This document shows positions 28,301 through 40,300 of a stretch of 64,000 nt of DNA, in pieces (the first letter of the stretch is position 1; every line of letters starts with the position of its first letter). This DNA is from Actinorugispora endophytica (GTDB lineage: Bacteria > Actinomycetota > Actinomycetes > Streptosporangiales > Streptosporangiaceae). The stretch spans positions 39,552 through 103,551 of the forward strand of contig NZ_SNYN01000014.1 of the NCBI RefSeq assembly GCF_004363075.1, in the 5' to 3' direction. Below the pieces are notes generated by a model, which was not told the DNA's origin, did not search any database, and saw only the letters and a program-made list of their open reading frames with translations. The position numbers and the translations under genes were made by a program.

Positions 28301-31300
28301 ATCTGCTGGGTGTCGTGGTCGGCGTCGACGAGTTCGACGCGCAGGCGCAGTCGGGAGCCGTCGCGCAGGGTGTGGGGGACGGTGCGGGTGGGGGCGGGGC
28401 GTTCGCCGTTCTGGCCGGGTTCGGGGAGTTCGATGACGGGGCGGCCGTTGTCGATGACGGCTTGCATCTGCTCGACGAGGGTGGTCTCGGCGTCGCGGGT
28501 GTCGAAGGCGGGTTGTTGGGGGCGGCGCAGGCGCAGGACGATCTCGGTGACGGGGGTGCCGGTGTCGGGGTCGGTGGTGCGGTTCCACTCCATGCGGGGG
28601 TGGTCGAGGTGGCCGGGCAGGGCGTCGCGTTGGCGGATGGTGGCGCGCAGCGGCGTGCCGTCGGGGGTGGGGACGGTGAAGGACCGCTCCTGCCCCGGAA
28701 CACTGCCGAACCTCTCCGCCAGCCGGTCGGGCACACCGCTGGTGTTCCTGGTCGGTTCGAGCAGCGCCCCCCACCCGTTCGGCGGCTCGGTGATCGCGCC
28801 GGTCTCGGCCAGGCGCTCCAGCGCGGTGCGCAGCGCCCCGGACTCGCGCCAGTAGTCCCACACGCCGAGGCGCTCCGCCTCGCTGGTCCGGTCGCCGACC
28901 TCCTGGCCGGACCGGAGCGCGATCGTCTCCATGCCGGCGTTCTCGCGGTGGTAGTCGTAGTAGTCCGAGAACAGGCGCAGCGCGTCCTCGTGGCCGAGGT
29001 GGTCGGCCAGCCCCTCGCGCAGGGGCCGGAGGGCGTACTCCTCCAGCGGGTCCGGCTCCCCGGACGGGGCCGCCGTGGGAACGCGGTTCCCGTCCCCGAC
29101 GGGCGGGGACGACCCGATCGACGGCTCGGTGTCCGGGTCGCTCCGGAAGGGCAGCCGCGACGAGGAGTCCCGGGCGAGGCCCGTGACCTGGTCGTAGGCC
29201 AGGCCGTAGGGGGACGGGGTCCAGTCGGCGGGTTTGGTCCAGCCGTCGGGGACGAGCTCGGCCTCGACGAACCAGGAGGTCCCCCCGTAGGCGTCGGTGT
29301 ATCCGCTGACGGCGTGGACGACGAACGTCGCGCCGCGCTTGACCAGGATCTCGTGCTCGTTCTCCTGTCCGTTGCGGGCGGTCCCCTCGGCGTTGAGCGC
29401 CGGGTAGCCCTCGGGGAGCCGGAACATGACGTAGATCCTGCGGCCGCTGTAGTCGGGGTCGACGTTGACGGACGTCGACATGTACCCCGGTTCGGTGTGC
29501 ACCCGGCCGACCAGGTTCCGCATGCCGTCGGCGTCGCGCACCGACGTCCCCATCCGGTTGGCGAGGTCGCTGTTGAACCCCCGGTACACGACGACCGACT
29601 CGGGGGCCGGGCTGCTCCCGATGGCCGAGTCGAGTGCTTCGACCGCCGTCCGCATGCTCGGGGTCGCGGCGTCGGGGAACCGCCCGCTCAGCAGTTCGTC
29701 GTTGATCGTGGCGCTGCCGTGGGCCCGGTAGTAGGAGACGTACGCTTTCCGCTGGTCGGTCAGGTCGGGAACGGGGAAGCGCTCCTTGAGCCAGGTGACG
29801 GCCTCGGAGTTGGTGGCGAACGGCGAACGCCCGTTTCGCATGCCGGAAGAGCCGTACGAGGCCCGGCCGTCGGAGGACGATCCCTCCGAGAGGTCCCACT
29901 CCGGTCGCCACGACCCCGTGCCCCTGCCCCTCGGCTCCGGAGGGGGGGTCGTCTCCACGGAGCCGTTCCCCGTGGAGGTGTTCACGGGTGAGGGCTGCGG
30001 GGGCGCCGGGGAGGCGGCCGCTCCGGGCGCGGGGGTGCGCAGGGCGGTGTCCCAGCCTCCGCGCGGCGTGGGCAGGCCCCGGTCGGTGAGCAGGTCGAGG
30101 GCTTCGCGGAGCGTTCCGTTCCGGCGCCACCTCTCCCACTGCCCCAGGAGGGTCTCGCGCTTCTCCTCGGGGGTGCCGTCGTGGAGGGGGAGGGAGCCGG
30201 CGCGGACGAGGGCGTCGACGTCCTGGCCCTGGACGTGGTGCTGGTAGTAGGCGCCGAGCAGGGCGAGGACGGTGTCGGGGGCGTCCCCCAGGTCGAACTC
30301 GTTCCAGTCCCGGGTCAGGGCCGGGAGCGCGAGGGCCCTGAACTCCCGGTCGTCGAGGACGGTGTCGAGGAGGTCCTGGACGGGGGTCTCGGCCCAGCCG
30401 CCGGAGGGTGTCCTGGTCCAGGCCAGGCCGTTGTCGGGGGGCGTCGCGGCGGCGCCCGGGACGGTCCGGCCGTCGGAGAGGAGGCGGGAGGCCGGGAACT
30501 CCTCGGTGATCGTGGCGCGGTCGCCGGTGGCGGTGACGGTGTGCTTCCCGTACCGGACGGTGGCCCGCAGGTCGGCGGGGGTCTCGGCGGTCGCCCGGAA
30601 GCGGTGGGCGTCGGGCTGCCCGTAGCCCCCGTCACGGATTCCGGTGACCCGGGGGGTCCCGCGGACGGTCTCCACGGTGACGGCGGCGTCGCGGATCTGG
30701 CCCTTGGCCTCGACGCGGATGGTTCCGGTGTCGTCGTCGGTGAAATGGCTGCCCATGCGGTAGCTCAGGGCGCGGAGCCTGACGGGGACGGTGACGGGGC
30801 CGAGCTGGGGAGGGCCGGTGAGCTGGTGGGCGATCTGGGCGAGGACGGCTTCGCGGCTGCGCCCGGTGAGCTCGTAGTTGTCGGCGCGCAGCCGCTCGGC
30901 CAGCCGGTCGGCGGTGGAACCGGCGGTTTCGGGGACGGGGGTGCTGCCGAGGGGGTGGCCGTGGTCGGCGTGCCGGGGGTCGACGCGGAAGTCCTCGGGG
31001 CGCAGCGCGCTGCCGGGGACGGGGTGGTCGAGGGCCCGGGACCAGCCGTCCGAGGGCCGGGGGAAGCCCTGGTCGGCCAGGAACCGGGTGGCGGCGCCGA
31101 GGGCTCCGCTCAGCCGCCAGCGCTCCCACTGGTCGAGCAGCGCGGCGCGCTTCTCCTCGGGGGTGGAACCGGGCAGGTTCCCGGGGTTCCCGCGGACCAG
31201 CGCGTCGATGTCTCGGCCGTGCACGCGGTGCTGGTAGTAGGCGTCGAGCACCGCCCGCCTGGTGTCCGGGGTGTCGCCCGGGACGGGGCTCCAACCGGGG

Positions 31301-34300
31301 GTCAGAGCGTCGTCCAGGGTGGTTGCCGCGGCGGTGTCCAGGCCGTCCAGCCGGGGGGCGGGGTCGGTGGGGACGCCGGAGTCGCGGAGCTCGGTCAGAG
31401 CGGTGTCCAGCGATCCGTTGTCCTTCCAGCGCTGCCACAGCGCCTCCAGGTCCTGGAGGGAGGGGTCGGCCGGGGGCGGGAAGGCCGGGAGGTCCTCCCT
31501 GACCTGTTCGAGGCTGCGGCCGCGGACATGGTGGTCGTAGTAGGCGCCGAAGGCGTCGAGGAGGAGGCCGGACGGCAGGCGGGGACCGGTGGCCAGCGCG
31601 GAGAGGATCTGCCGGCGCGAGAATTCGGGGAGGTCGGCGACGCGGAAGGGCGCGTACCGGTGGTAGGCGCCGGGCCCGCCGCTCTCGCGGTCGAGGACGT
31701 GCCGGGTGATGGCGTCGAGGAATTCGAGGTCGCGTCGGGACAGACCGGCGGGGAACTGCCCGGAGGCCATGACGTTGCCGGTGTCGTGGTCGACGCCGGA
31801 GCGGTCGGCCCGGTAGCGGAGGGCGCTGCCGTCGGCCCGGTCCCGGAAGTCCTCCGGGTACCGGTCGAGGAGTCCGAGCAGGTGCAGGAACTCGTGGACG
31901 TAGACGCTGTCGGCGGCGTCGACGGCCCAGTTGTTGGCGTTGCTGCGGGGGACGGAGCCGTCGGCGTCCGTGGGCCGCCAGCCCACCGTGGTGTGCGGGG
32001 GACCCGAGAAGTCGTTCGGGCCGAGGTCGTAGTCGTAGGCGTCCTGGAGCCGGAAGTGCACCTGGTCGCCGAGCGTGCCGTCGGGTTCGGTGACGCGGTG
32101 GCGCCCGTTGAGGGCGCGGTCGATGGCCTGCTGGGCGGCCGCCAGCCGCCGGGCGGCGGTGGCGTCGTCGACGCCGTTCTTTTCGAACCGGACGCGCACG
32201 GTGTACTCGCGGACGTGGGTGGGGCCTCCGGGAACCTGCTTGTCGGGGTCGATGGGGATGCGGTCCAGCCTGAAGCGCACGCGCCCGTTACCCGCGGTGT
32301 AGGACCGCAGGCGCGCGGCCTGGAAGCTCTCGGGGGCCCCGGGGGGGTTCCCGGGGACTGTCCTGGACATGCCGCTGGTGTGCGGGCCGACGGCGTCGGC
32401 GGGCTGCGCGGTTCGGGATTCGCGCCGGACGTCGAAGGGGGCCAGACGCACGACGTCCGACGTGTCGGGGGAGGAGTCGATGACGTGGGAGAGACCGGGG
32501 GCGCGGTTGTCCTCCCAGTCCGAGGGCCGGGCCAGGCCGGTGTGGACGGGCGCGGACTCGTGGGAGTGCCGGACGGTCATCTGCCCGATCCGGTCCAGCG
32601 ACACGGCGGTGACCCTCGGGGGGAGGGACGGGAGCGGGAGCGGGGCGCCGTTCGCGTCCTTGAGGGGTGTGGCGCGCTTCGCCTGGGACTCGGTGGACTC
32701 GGTGAGGCCGAAGCGGGTCAGGACCTCGGGCGCGGCCGTGGTGTGGTCGGTGGCGCCCGCAGGCGGGGAGGCCGTGTCGAACCGGTCCAGGACCAGGTCG
32801 GCGTGGATCGAGTCGGGGTTCGTGGCGGGGCCGGCGTGCTCGACGCGGAGGCGCAGCACGGAGCCGTCGCGCAGGGTGTAGGGGACGGTGCGGGTGGTGC
32901 CGTCGGGGTCGGTGACGGTGCGGCCGCCGTCGACCAGCGACTTCAGCGCGTTGGTGACGGTCTCCTGGGCCCCGATGACCGTTTCGGGGTTCATCCCGGG
33001 GGGGCCGATGGTCCGCAGGCGCAGGACGACCTCGGTGGTGTCGACGTCCGGCCCGTTGAGGACGGTCTCGGCCGCGTGGACCGGCCGCCCGTCGACGTCG
33101 GTCTCGGCGGTGGGGACCCCTTGCCCGTCGAGGGACGCCTCGGCGACGGGGACCCTGCGCCCGTCGACGACGACGTGGGTGACGTGCGCCCTCTGCCCGT
33201 TGGCGACGGCGTCGCCGACGGGGACCCTCCTGCCGTCGACGACGACGTCGGTGACGAGGGCCTTCCGGCCGTCCACGGTGACCTCGGCGGCGAGCGCCTG
33301 CTGCCCGTCGACGACGGTCTCGACGGTGGGGACGAGCCGTCCGGTGAGGCTGGTGGTGCCGCGGGACCACTCGAAGAACGGTCCGTGCATGACGTTGTCG
33401 ACGCGGACCAGGACCGGGTCCCCGCCGACGTCGACGGTGAAGGGGTCGAGCGGCTTCGCGAACGGGCCCCGGCCGAACGCCTCGAGGAAGGAGAAAGGCA
33501 GGTTCGAGACCACCGTGGCCGGGGGCGTCCCAGCCGTCTGGTCCGGTGACGGGGCGGAGGCGTCGGTGTCGGTCGTGGGCGCGGTGGCGCCGCTGCCGGG
33601 GGCGTCCTGGACCGGCGCGTTCGGCGGGGTGTGCGACCGTTCGGGGCCGGGAGCGGGCGGGCCGCCGGCTTCCGGGGCCGCGTCCGAGGGGCCCTGCTGG
33701 GGGGCGGGTCCGCCCGGGGGGACGGACGGGGTTCCGGAGGTTCCCGGTTCGTCGGCGTCGCCGGGGTCGTCGTTGTCGTCGGGGTCGGTTCCGCGGGTGC
33801 TGGTCGGGATGGTGGTGTCGGTTCGGCCGGAGCGGAGGAGGTAGTTCCGCAGCGCCTCGTCGGCCCGGTCACGGGACCGCTGGATGACGGTCTCCAGGGT
33901 GGAGAGCTCGTCCGGATGGGGGAAGGAGGTGGCGCGCGCGGTCTCGGCGAGGGCCTCCAGGAGGGCGGCCTCCTGCGCGGCCCCGAACGCCTGCCGGTAG
34001 GAGGACTGGATCAGTGGATCGGCGGCCCCGCCGGGGACGGCGCCGAGGGGGGCCGCGAAGTCCTCGTCCGGGTCCAGACGGAGGTTTCCGGCGAGCGCCA
34101 GCGCGTGGGCGCGGTACTCGTCCAGGAGCCGGTCGGTCCCGGCCTGGTCGTCCTGGGACTGCTGGGCGTCGATGCGGGCGCGGACCTCGGCCATCGCCGC
34201 GGTGAGGCCGTCGGGGATCTCCCGCAGGCTCCGCTCGTGGAGTTCGTCGGCCCGCTGCCTGGTCTGCTCCGCCTCGCGGACGAGCCAGTCGGCCTCCTGG

Positions 34301-37300
34301 GGGAAGCCGGTGGCGCGCGCGGTCCCGGCCCACGACCGGTACTCGTAGGACTCGAGGGAGAGCCGGTGGGCGGCTTTGGCGGTGTCCATGACCCGGGCCG
34401 CCAGGTCGGGGGGCAGGTTCCTCGTGTCGGGCAGGGACGGGACGGGGACGCCGGGGGCGCCGTTCAGGGCCTGGTACTGGGCGCGGGAGTGGCGGTGGTA
34501 GTCGCGGGTGAGTTCGTCGAGCCGCGCCTCCAGTTCCCCGCGGGCGGGGGAGCCGTGGTCGGCGGTGGTCTCGTCGAGGCTCCGGCGGAGCTGGTCGATC
34601 TCGTGGCGGGTCCGCGCCAGGAGGCGGCCGCGCTCCTCGGGCGACAGCGGATCGTCGAGGGGAAGGGTGTGGCGGATGAACTCCCCGGTCCGGTGGTAGA
34701 TGTTCCTGATGCGCTCGCTGAGCTCGGTCCGCTCCGAGAGGAGGGTCACGTTGGCGTGGGCGATCCCGGAGTCCCAGGTGTGGCGCGCGCTCCGGTTGGC
34801 GTCCACGCGCAGGTCGAACCACTGACTCCTCGCGGTTTCGAGCCGACCCAGGTGGTTCCACCGCAGGTCGGTCTCCGCGTCGTACAGGTCGCGGAGCTGG
34901 TCGGCCGCCTCGGTGCTGAAGACGTCGTCGGCGGTCACGCCGATGTTCCTGGCGAGCTGGGGCACGCTGTCCCGGTACGGGTCCAGGATCGTCCGGATCC
35001 GGCCCCTCAGGTCCTGGTATCGGGCTTTCTGCTCCTCGGCCCGGGCGGAGAGGCTCTCGGCCTCGGCCACCGCCTCCTGGATCCGCAGGCCGAGTTGGCC
35101 GGGGTCGGTGAAGGCGGGGTCGTACGCGTGGTTCCGGCGCAGCTCGGCGTGACGGCGCAGGACCTGGGACCGCTCGCGCAGTCGGGCGTACTCGTTCTCC
35201 AGGTCGGTGACGGTCCGGGTCAGGTGGTCGCGGGCGGCGTCGTCCTCCGGTGTCTGGTCGAGCTGGCGCTGTGCGCGGACGAGTTCGGGGAGGAGCGCGT
35301 CGGCCCGGCCCGCCTCCTGGACGGCTTGTTCGATGAGGAGGGAGGGCGGCGCGGTCTCGGCGGAGCCGTTCCCGATGTCGGCGAGCTCCTGTTCGAGGGC
35401 TCTCGCTTCGAGCCGCCGGTCCGATGCCCGCGTGAGGAGCTCCCGCGCTTCGCTCAGCGCTTCGTCGGCGGTCTTCCGCAGTTCGGAAGCGCTGATGCGG
35501 GGTTCCCTCAGCTCCCTGGCGGGGCCGGAGAAAAGCTCGAAGAGACGGCCCGCTTCTTTGTGGGCGTTGTCGGCGGCGGCGCCGAGTTCCTTGACGCCGT
35601 CGCGGATCGGCTCGGCGGCCGCGTTGATTCCGAGGAGTTCGACCGCTTGCAGCGCTCCGCGGAGCGCGGTGAGGTCGCGGAGGCGCTGGACGGCGAGTGC
35701 GTAGGACTCGCGCGCCCCGGGGAGCGGCGGAGCGAGGTCCGGTGCGTCGCTGTTCAGGTCCCGGGTGGTGAAGCCGAGGGCGTCGGCGAGTCGCAGGGCC
35801 TGGTCGCGGTAGTCGTCGGTGAGGGCCGGGCCGTCCTGCGGGGCGGGGGCGTCCGGGGCGGCGAGCCGGTTTCGGGCCGTCTCCACCAGGGAGCGGCCGT
35901 GGTCGCGGACCAGGTCCGTGGCCAGTTCCCAGATCCGGTCCAGCTCCGGGGCGGTCTCCTGGTCCTGGGGCCGGGGGCGGTCCGTTCGGGCGAGTTCGTC
36001 GAGGTCGGCGAGCAGTTCCTCGGCGCGCTGGAGGTCCTCGGGACCCTGGGCCTGCCGGGTCTGCCGGGCGATCTCGGCGACCGCGCGGTTCGCGCCGTGC
36101 AGGGAGGCGGAGACCGCGCGGAATTCCTCGGGAGCGACCCGGGGGGAGGAGGGGTTGTCCTGGGCGCGGGGGGACAGGACGTCGGCCAGTGCCAGGGCGG
36201 CGCGGTTCCAGGCGATGCGGTCGAGCGGCTCGCGGAACTGGTCGGTCTGGTGGGTGAGCCGTTCGGCTTCGCGGGTGAGCCAGTCGGCTTCGTGGGGGAA
36301 GCCGGTGGCGCGCGCGTTGGCCGCCCACGTCGTGTGCTCGGCGGCCTCGCTCCGGAGCCGTTCGATGGTGTGGAAGGCGTCGAGGGCTTCGAGGCGCTGC
36401 TTGTGCGGCAGGTTCTCCAGGCCGGGGGGCGGGGTCGGCCGGGTTTCGGAGTCGGTGGAGGCGGCGGGGTTCAGCTCCCGGTGCAGGGCGCGGGAGTGGG
36501 CGCGGTAGTGGTTGGTGCTGCTTTCGAGGCGGGTGGCGAGGTCCGCGCGCCGTGCGTGCAGGGCGTCGCGGGCGGCGTGGTCGTCGGGGGCGGTGCGGTC
36601 GAGTTCGGCGGTGGTCTCGTCCAGGCGCTGGCGGAGCTGGTCGATCTCGTGGCGGGTCCGCGCCAGGGTCTGGCCGCGCCGCTCCACCGACATCGGCTCG
36701 GCGGAGGTATCGGTGGAGGTATCGGTGGTGGAGTAGGCGGGGACGGGGCCGGGGTCCTCGGACCTGTCGAGGGAGCGGTCGTCCGACCGGTATCCGGGCG
36801 CGAAGCGGGAGTCCTCGACCGTGTCGGGGTCGGTGGGGTCGAGGAACGCCTCGATGGCCTCGGGGCCGGACAGGGGGAGGAGGGCGTGGGCCGCGGCCTG
36901 GACGTAGGCGTCGGAGACCGTCTCGCTCTGCTGGATCCTCTCCAGGAGGAAGTCGACGTTGGCCTGGAGGGTCTCGGCCTCCCAGGCGCGGACCGCGCTC
37001 TGGTCCCTGTCCTCGAGGCGGCCGAGCCGCTCCTCCTCCCAGACGAGCCGGTCGTCCATCCGCTGGAGGGCCTCGGTCTCGGCGTTGCTCAGGTCGCGGA
37101 GCCGGGTGGCGGTGTCGAGGCCCAGGGGGTCGGTGGTGGTGACGCCCGCCTTCCGCACCAGTGAGAGCGCGTCGTCCCTTCCGGCGTCCAGGGCCTGCCG
37201 GAACTCGGCGTTCAGTTCCCTGGACTCCGTCTGCTTGTCCCGGGCCTGGGCTGTGAGGTCCAGGATCCGGGCGGTGAGTTCCTGCACCTCCTGGCGGAGC

Positions 37301-40300
37301 TGGTCGATCTGCTGTTCGGGGGAGAGTTCGGGGTCGGGGGCGGTGGTGTCGCGCTGGCGGACGAGGGCCTGTTCGCGGGTCTGTTCCAGGTCCGCGCGGC
37401 CGTGCAGGGCGCGGGCCTGTTCGCGCAGGCGGGTGTACTCGTTCTCCAGGTCGGTGACGGGCGCGCGCAGCCGGTCGCGGGTGGTGGCGGTCTCCGCCGC
37501 CTCTCGCTCGGCCCGGTCCCGGGTGGTGGTGAGGTCGGGAACGGTCTCGTTCAGCCGGTCGCGGGTGGCGGCGGCGTCCGCGATCCTCTGCTGGAGCCGG
37601 TCCCGGGCGGCGGTGAGGTCGGTGATGGTCTCGTTCAGCCGGTCGCGGGCGGCGGTGTCGCCGTCCGGGGTCCGCTCCAGTTGGTTCTGGGTGTCGGAGA
37701 GTTCGGCGACGGTCTCGTCCAGCCGGGCGCGGGTGGTGGCGGCGGTCGTCTCGGCCTGCCGGATCCGGTTCCGGGTGGTGGTGAGGCCGGCGTCGGCCCG
37801 GTCCAGGCGGGCGCGGGCGTCGTTGGCTGCGGCCGACGCCTGGTGGAACTGTTCCCGGGCGGCGGTGAGGTGCAGGAGCGCGTCGTCGGCGGAGTCCGCG
37901 TACGAGCGGGCCTGGGCGCGCAGCTCCTCGGCCTGCCGGTGGGCCTCGTCGATGAGGCGGTCGTGGTCGGGGGCGTCGGTGGGCTCGCCGGGGTAGGTGG
38001 GCGGGGCGTCGTCGGGAGGGGGAACCCTCAGGTCGGCGAGCTCCAGTTGGCGGGCGGTCATGACGCGCCGCTCCTCCGCGGCCTGGTCGAGGAGTTCCCG
38101 CGACCGGTGCGACGCCTCGTCCGCGCGCTTCTTCAGGTCGGCGAGCGCTTCGTTGCGCTCCTTGGCGCGCTCGACGGCCTCGGTGAGCTCCTCTACGGCG
38201 CGGTAGACCTCGTCGCGTGTCGCCTCGGCGTCCTTCGCCACGAGGTCGCGCAGCGCCGTCAGGCCGGCCGTCTCGACGCGGACGGACTCGGCGGCCCGGA
38301 TCTGCGTTTCGACCGCGTGCAGGTCCTGGGCGTGCCGGACGGCGCGGGCGTGGGCGTCGCCCGCGCCCGGGACGGGGGGCGCCAGGCGCGGGTCGCCCGC
38401 GGCCACGGGGACGCTCGTGAAGTCGAGGGCCTCGGTGAGTTCCCGGGCGTGTTCGTGGTAGGCGCGCAGGGCGGCCGGGGCGCTGTCGGGGTCGGTCCTG
38501 AACCGCCGCGCGGACTCGGCCACGAAGCGGGTGTGGTCATCGAGGGTGCTCGCGGAGCCCAGGGACTCCAGGGTGAAGCGGCCGTAGTCGCGGAGCATGT
38601 CGGCGCCGACCTCCCAGGCCCGCTTCTGGCCGGGGGAGAGGTCTTCGGAAGAGGGACGCGCCTGTTCGAGGAGGGTGTCGACCCGGTCGAGGACCTCTCG
38701 GACCTGTTCGGGGGCCCCCAGGTTCCGGGGGTCGTCCACGGCGGAGCGGACGATGTCGGCCGCGTCCTGTAGGAGGGTGAAGGGCGACGGACCCTCGTCC
38801 GCCCGGGTGTCGGCGTCACCGCCGAAGGGGTCGTCCTCGTCGAGGGCGTCGTACCCGGCGAAGGGGTTGTGTTCGTCGAGGTCGTCGTCCTCGTCGAGGG
38901 TGTGGTCCTCGGTGTCCTCGGCGTCGTCCTGGTCGAGGACACCGGCCTCGACGAGGGCGTCGTACCCGGCGAAGGGGTTGTGTTCGTCGAGGTCGTCGTC
39001 CTCGTCGAGGGCGTAGTCCTCGGTGTCCTCGGCGTCGTCGAATACCGGGAAGGCGGTGATGTCCCGGGAGGCGTTCGAGGCGTGGGCCTGGAGGAAGGAG
39101 AGGGCCCGGAGCCGGTTCTCCTCGTCTCGCGCCCGGTCGGAGGCGGACTCCGGCTCGGTGGTGTCGTCACCGGTCTCGGTCGGGGTGGGTGTTCCGGTGC
39201 CGGTCGGGTCGGGTGTGGTGTCGGTGGGGGTTGGGGGTTGGGGGCGTGTGGGGGTGCCGTCGGGGGTGTAGGTGCCGCCGGCGTCGGTGAAGGCCTGGTG
39301 GGCGTCGGCGAGGTCGGTGAGGGCGCGGTCGAGTTCGGTGCGGGCGCGGTCGGCGGCCTCGCGGGCGGTGCGGCGGCCGCTTTCGGCGCGGTCGCCTCGG
39401 GAGTCGGCCAGGAGGGTGTTGGCGAGGTCGGTCTCGGCGCGGGCGGCGTCCACGCGCAGCTGCGCGGCCTCGACCTTCCCGCCCAGGTGGTACAGGTCGG
39501 TCTCGGGCAGGGCGAAGTTGGTCCGGGCGTTTTCGAGGTCGGTCTCGAAGCGGGCCACGTCGGCCTGCGCCCGGGCCACCCGCTCCCGGGCGTCGTCCAC
39601 GGCCGACCGGTCGGGGGCGGGGACGTCCCGCTGACCTGAGCCGGCGGTGTCGGTCCGGACCGTGTAGACCTGGACGTCGGAGTCGCTGTCCGACTCCTCC
39701 TCGCTGCTGTCGTCCTCCCGTTCCGGGTAGGTGTACTCGGCGTCGCCGAGAGGGCTGGGGGTCCAGTCGGGGGGCGGGGTCCAGCCGTTGGGGACGATCT
39801 CGGCCTCGATGAACCACAGGTCCATCAGGTCGCCGCTCTCGGGCTGGACGACTTCGCGCCGGTAGACGTCGTGGATGACGTACGAGGTGTGGCGGCGCAG
39901 GAGGAGTTCCATCTCCCCGGCCCCCTGGCGGGCGAACCCGATGGTGCTGATGGCGGGGTAGCCCTTGGGAACGCGAAGCATCACGTAGACGTCGCGTTCG
40001 ACGGGGGCGTGGGTGCCCATGGCGGTGGACATGTAGGCGGGGTCGGTGTGGACGGTGCCGATGAGGCCGCGCATGGCCTCGGGGTCGTCGACGTCGCCGC
40101 CGATCTGGTTGATGAAGTCGCTGTTGACGCCGCGGTGGACGATGACGGCTTCGGGCAGGGGGAGGCGGTGGACGGCGCCCTCGAGCCCGTTGACGGTGAA
40201 GAAGAAGCGGGGGGCGTGCTCGCTCGCGACGGTCCCGTCGCCGCGCAGGGCGTCGTTGACTACGTCGAAGAAGTCGCTGGTGTAGTCGAGGACGGCGTTC

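Noticed and set aside
20635..29991. A 3,118-codon plus-strand open frame, and similar long plus-strand frames at 13,243-18,318, 30,181-33,549, 39,871-46,533, 48,100-52,002, 52,258-57,075 and 59,908-62,517
   Set aside because: They lie opposite the giant gene, encode low-complexity Gly/Val/Arg/Ala strings without motifs, and arise because its codon bias removes stops from the complementary frame. The minus-strand frame carries coherent domains throughout.
26099..30139. Other long minus-strand frames overlapping the giant gene (13,841-17,812; 26,099-30,139; 46,007-52,039)
   Set aside because: Arg/Pro-rich frame-shifted shadows of the same DNA; they contain none of the catalytic motifs, which all fall in one frame.
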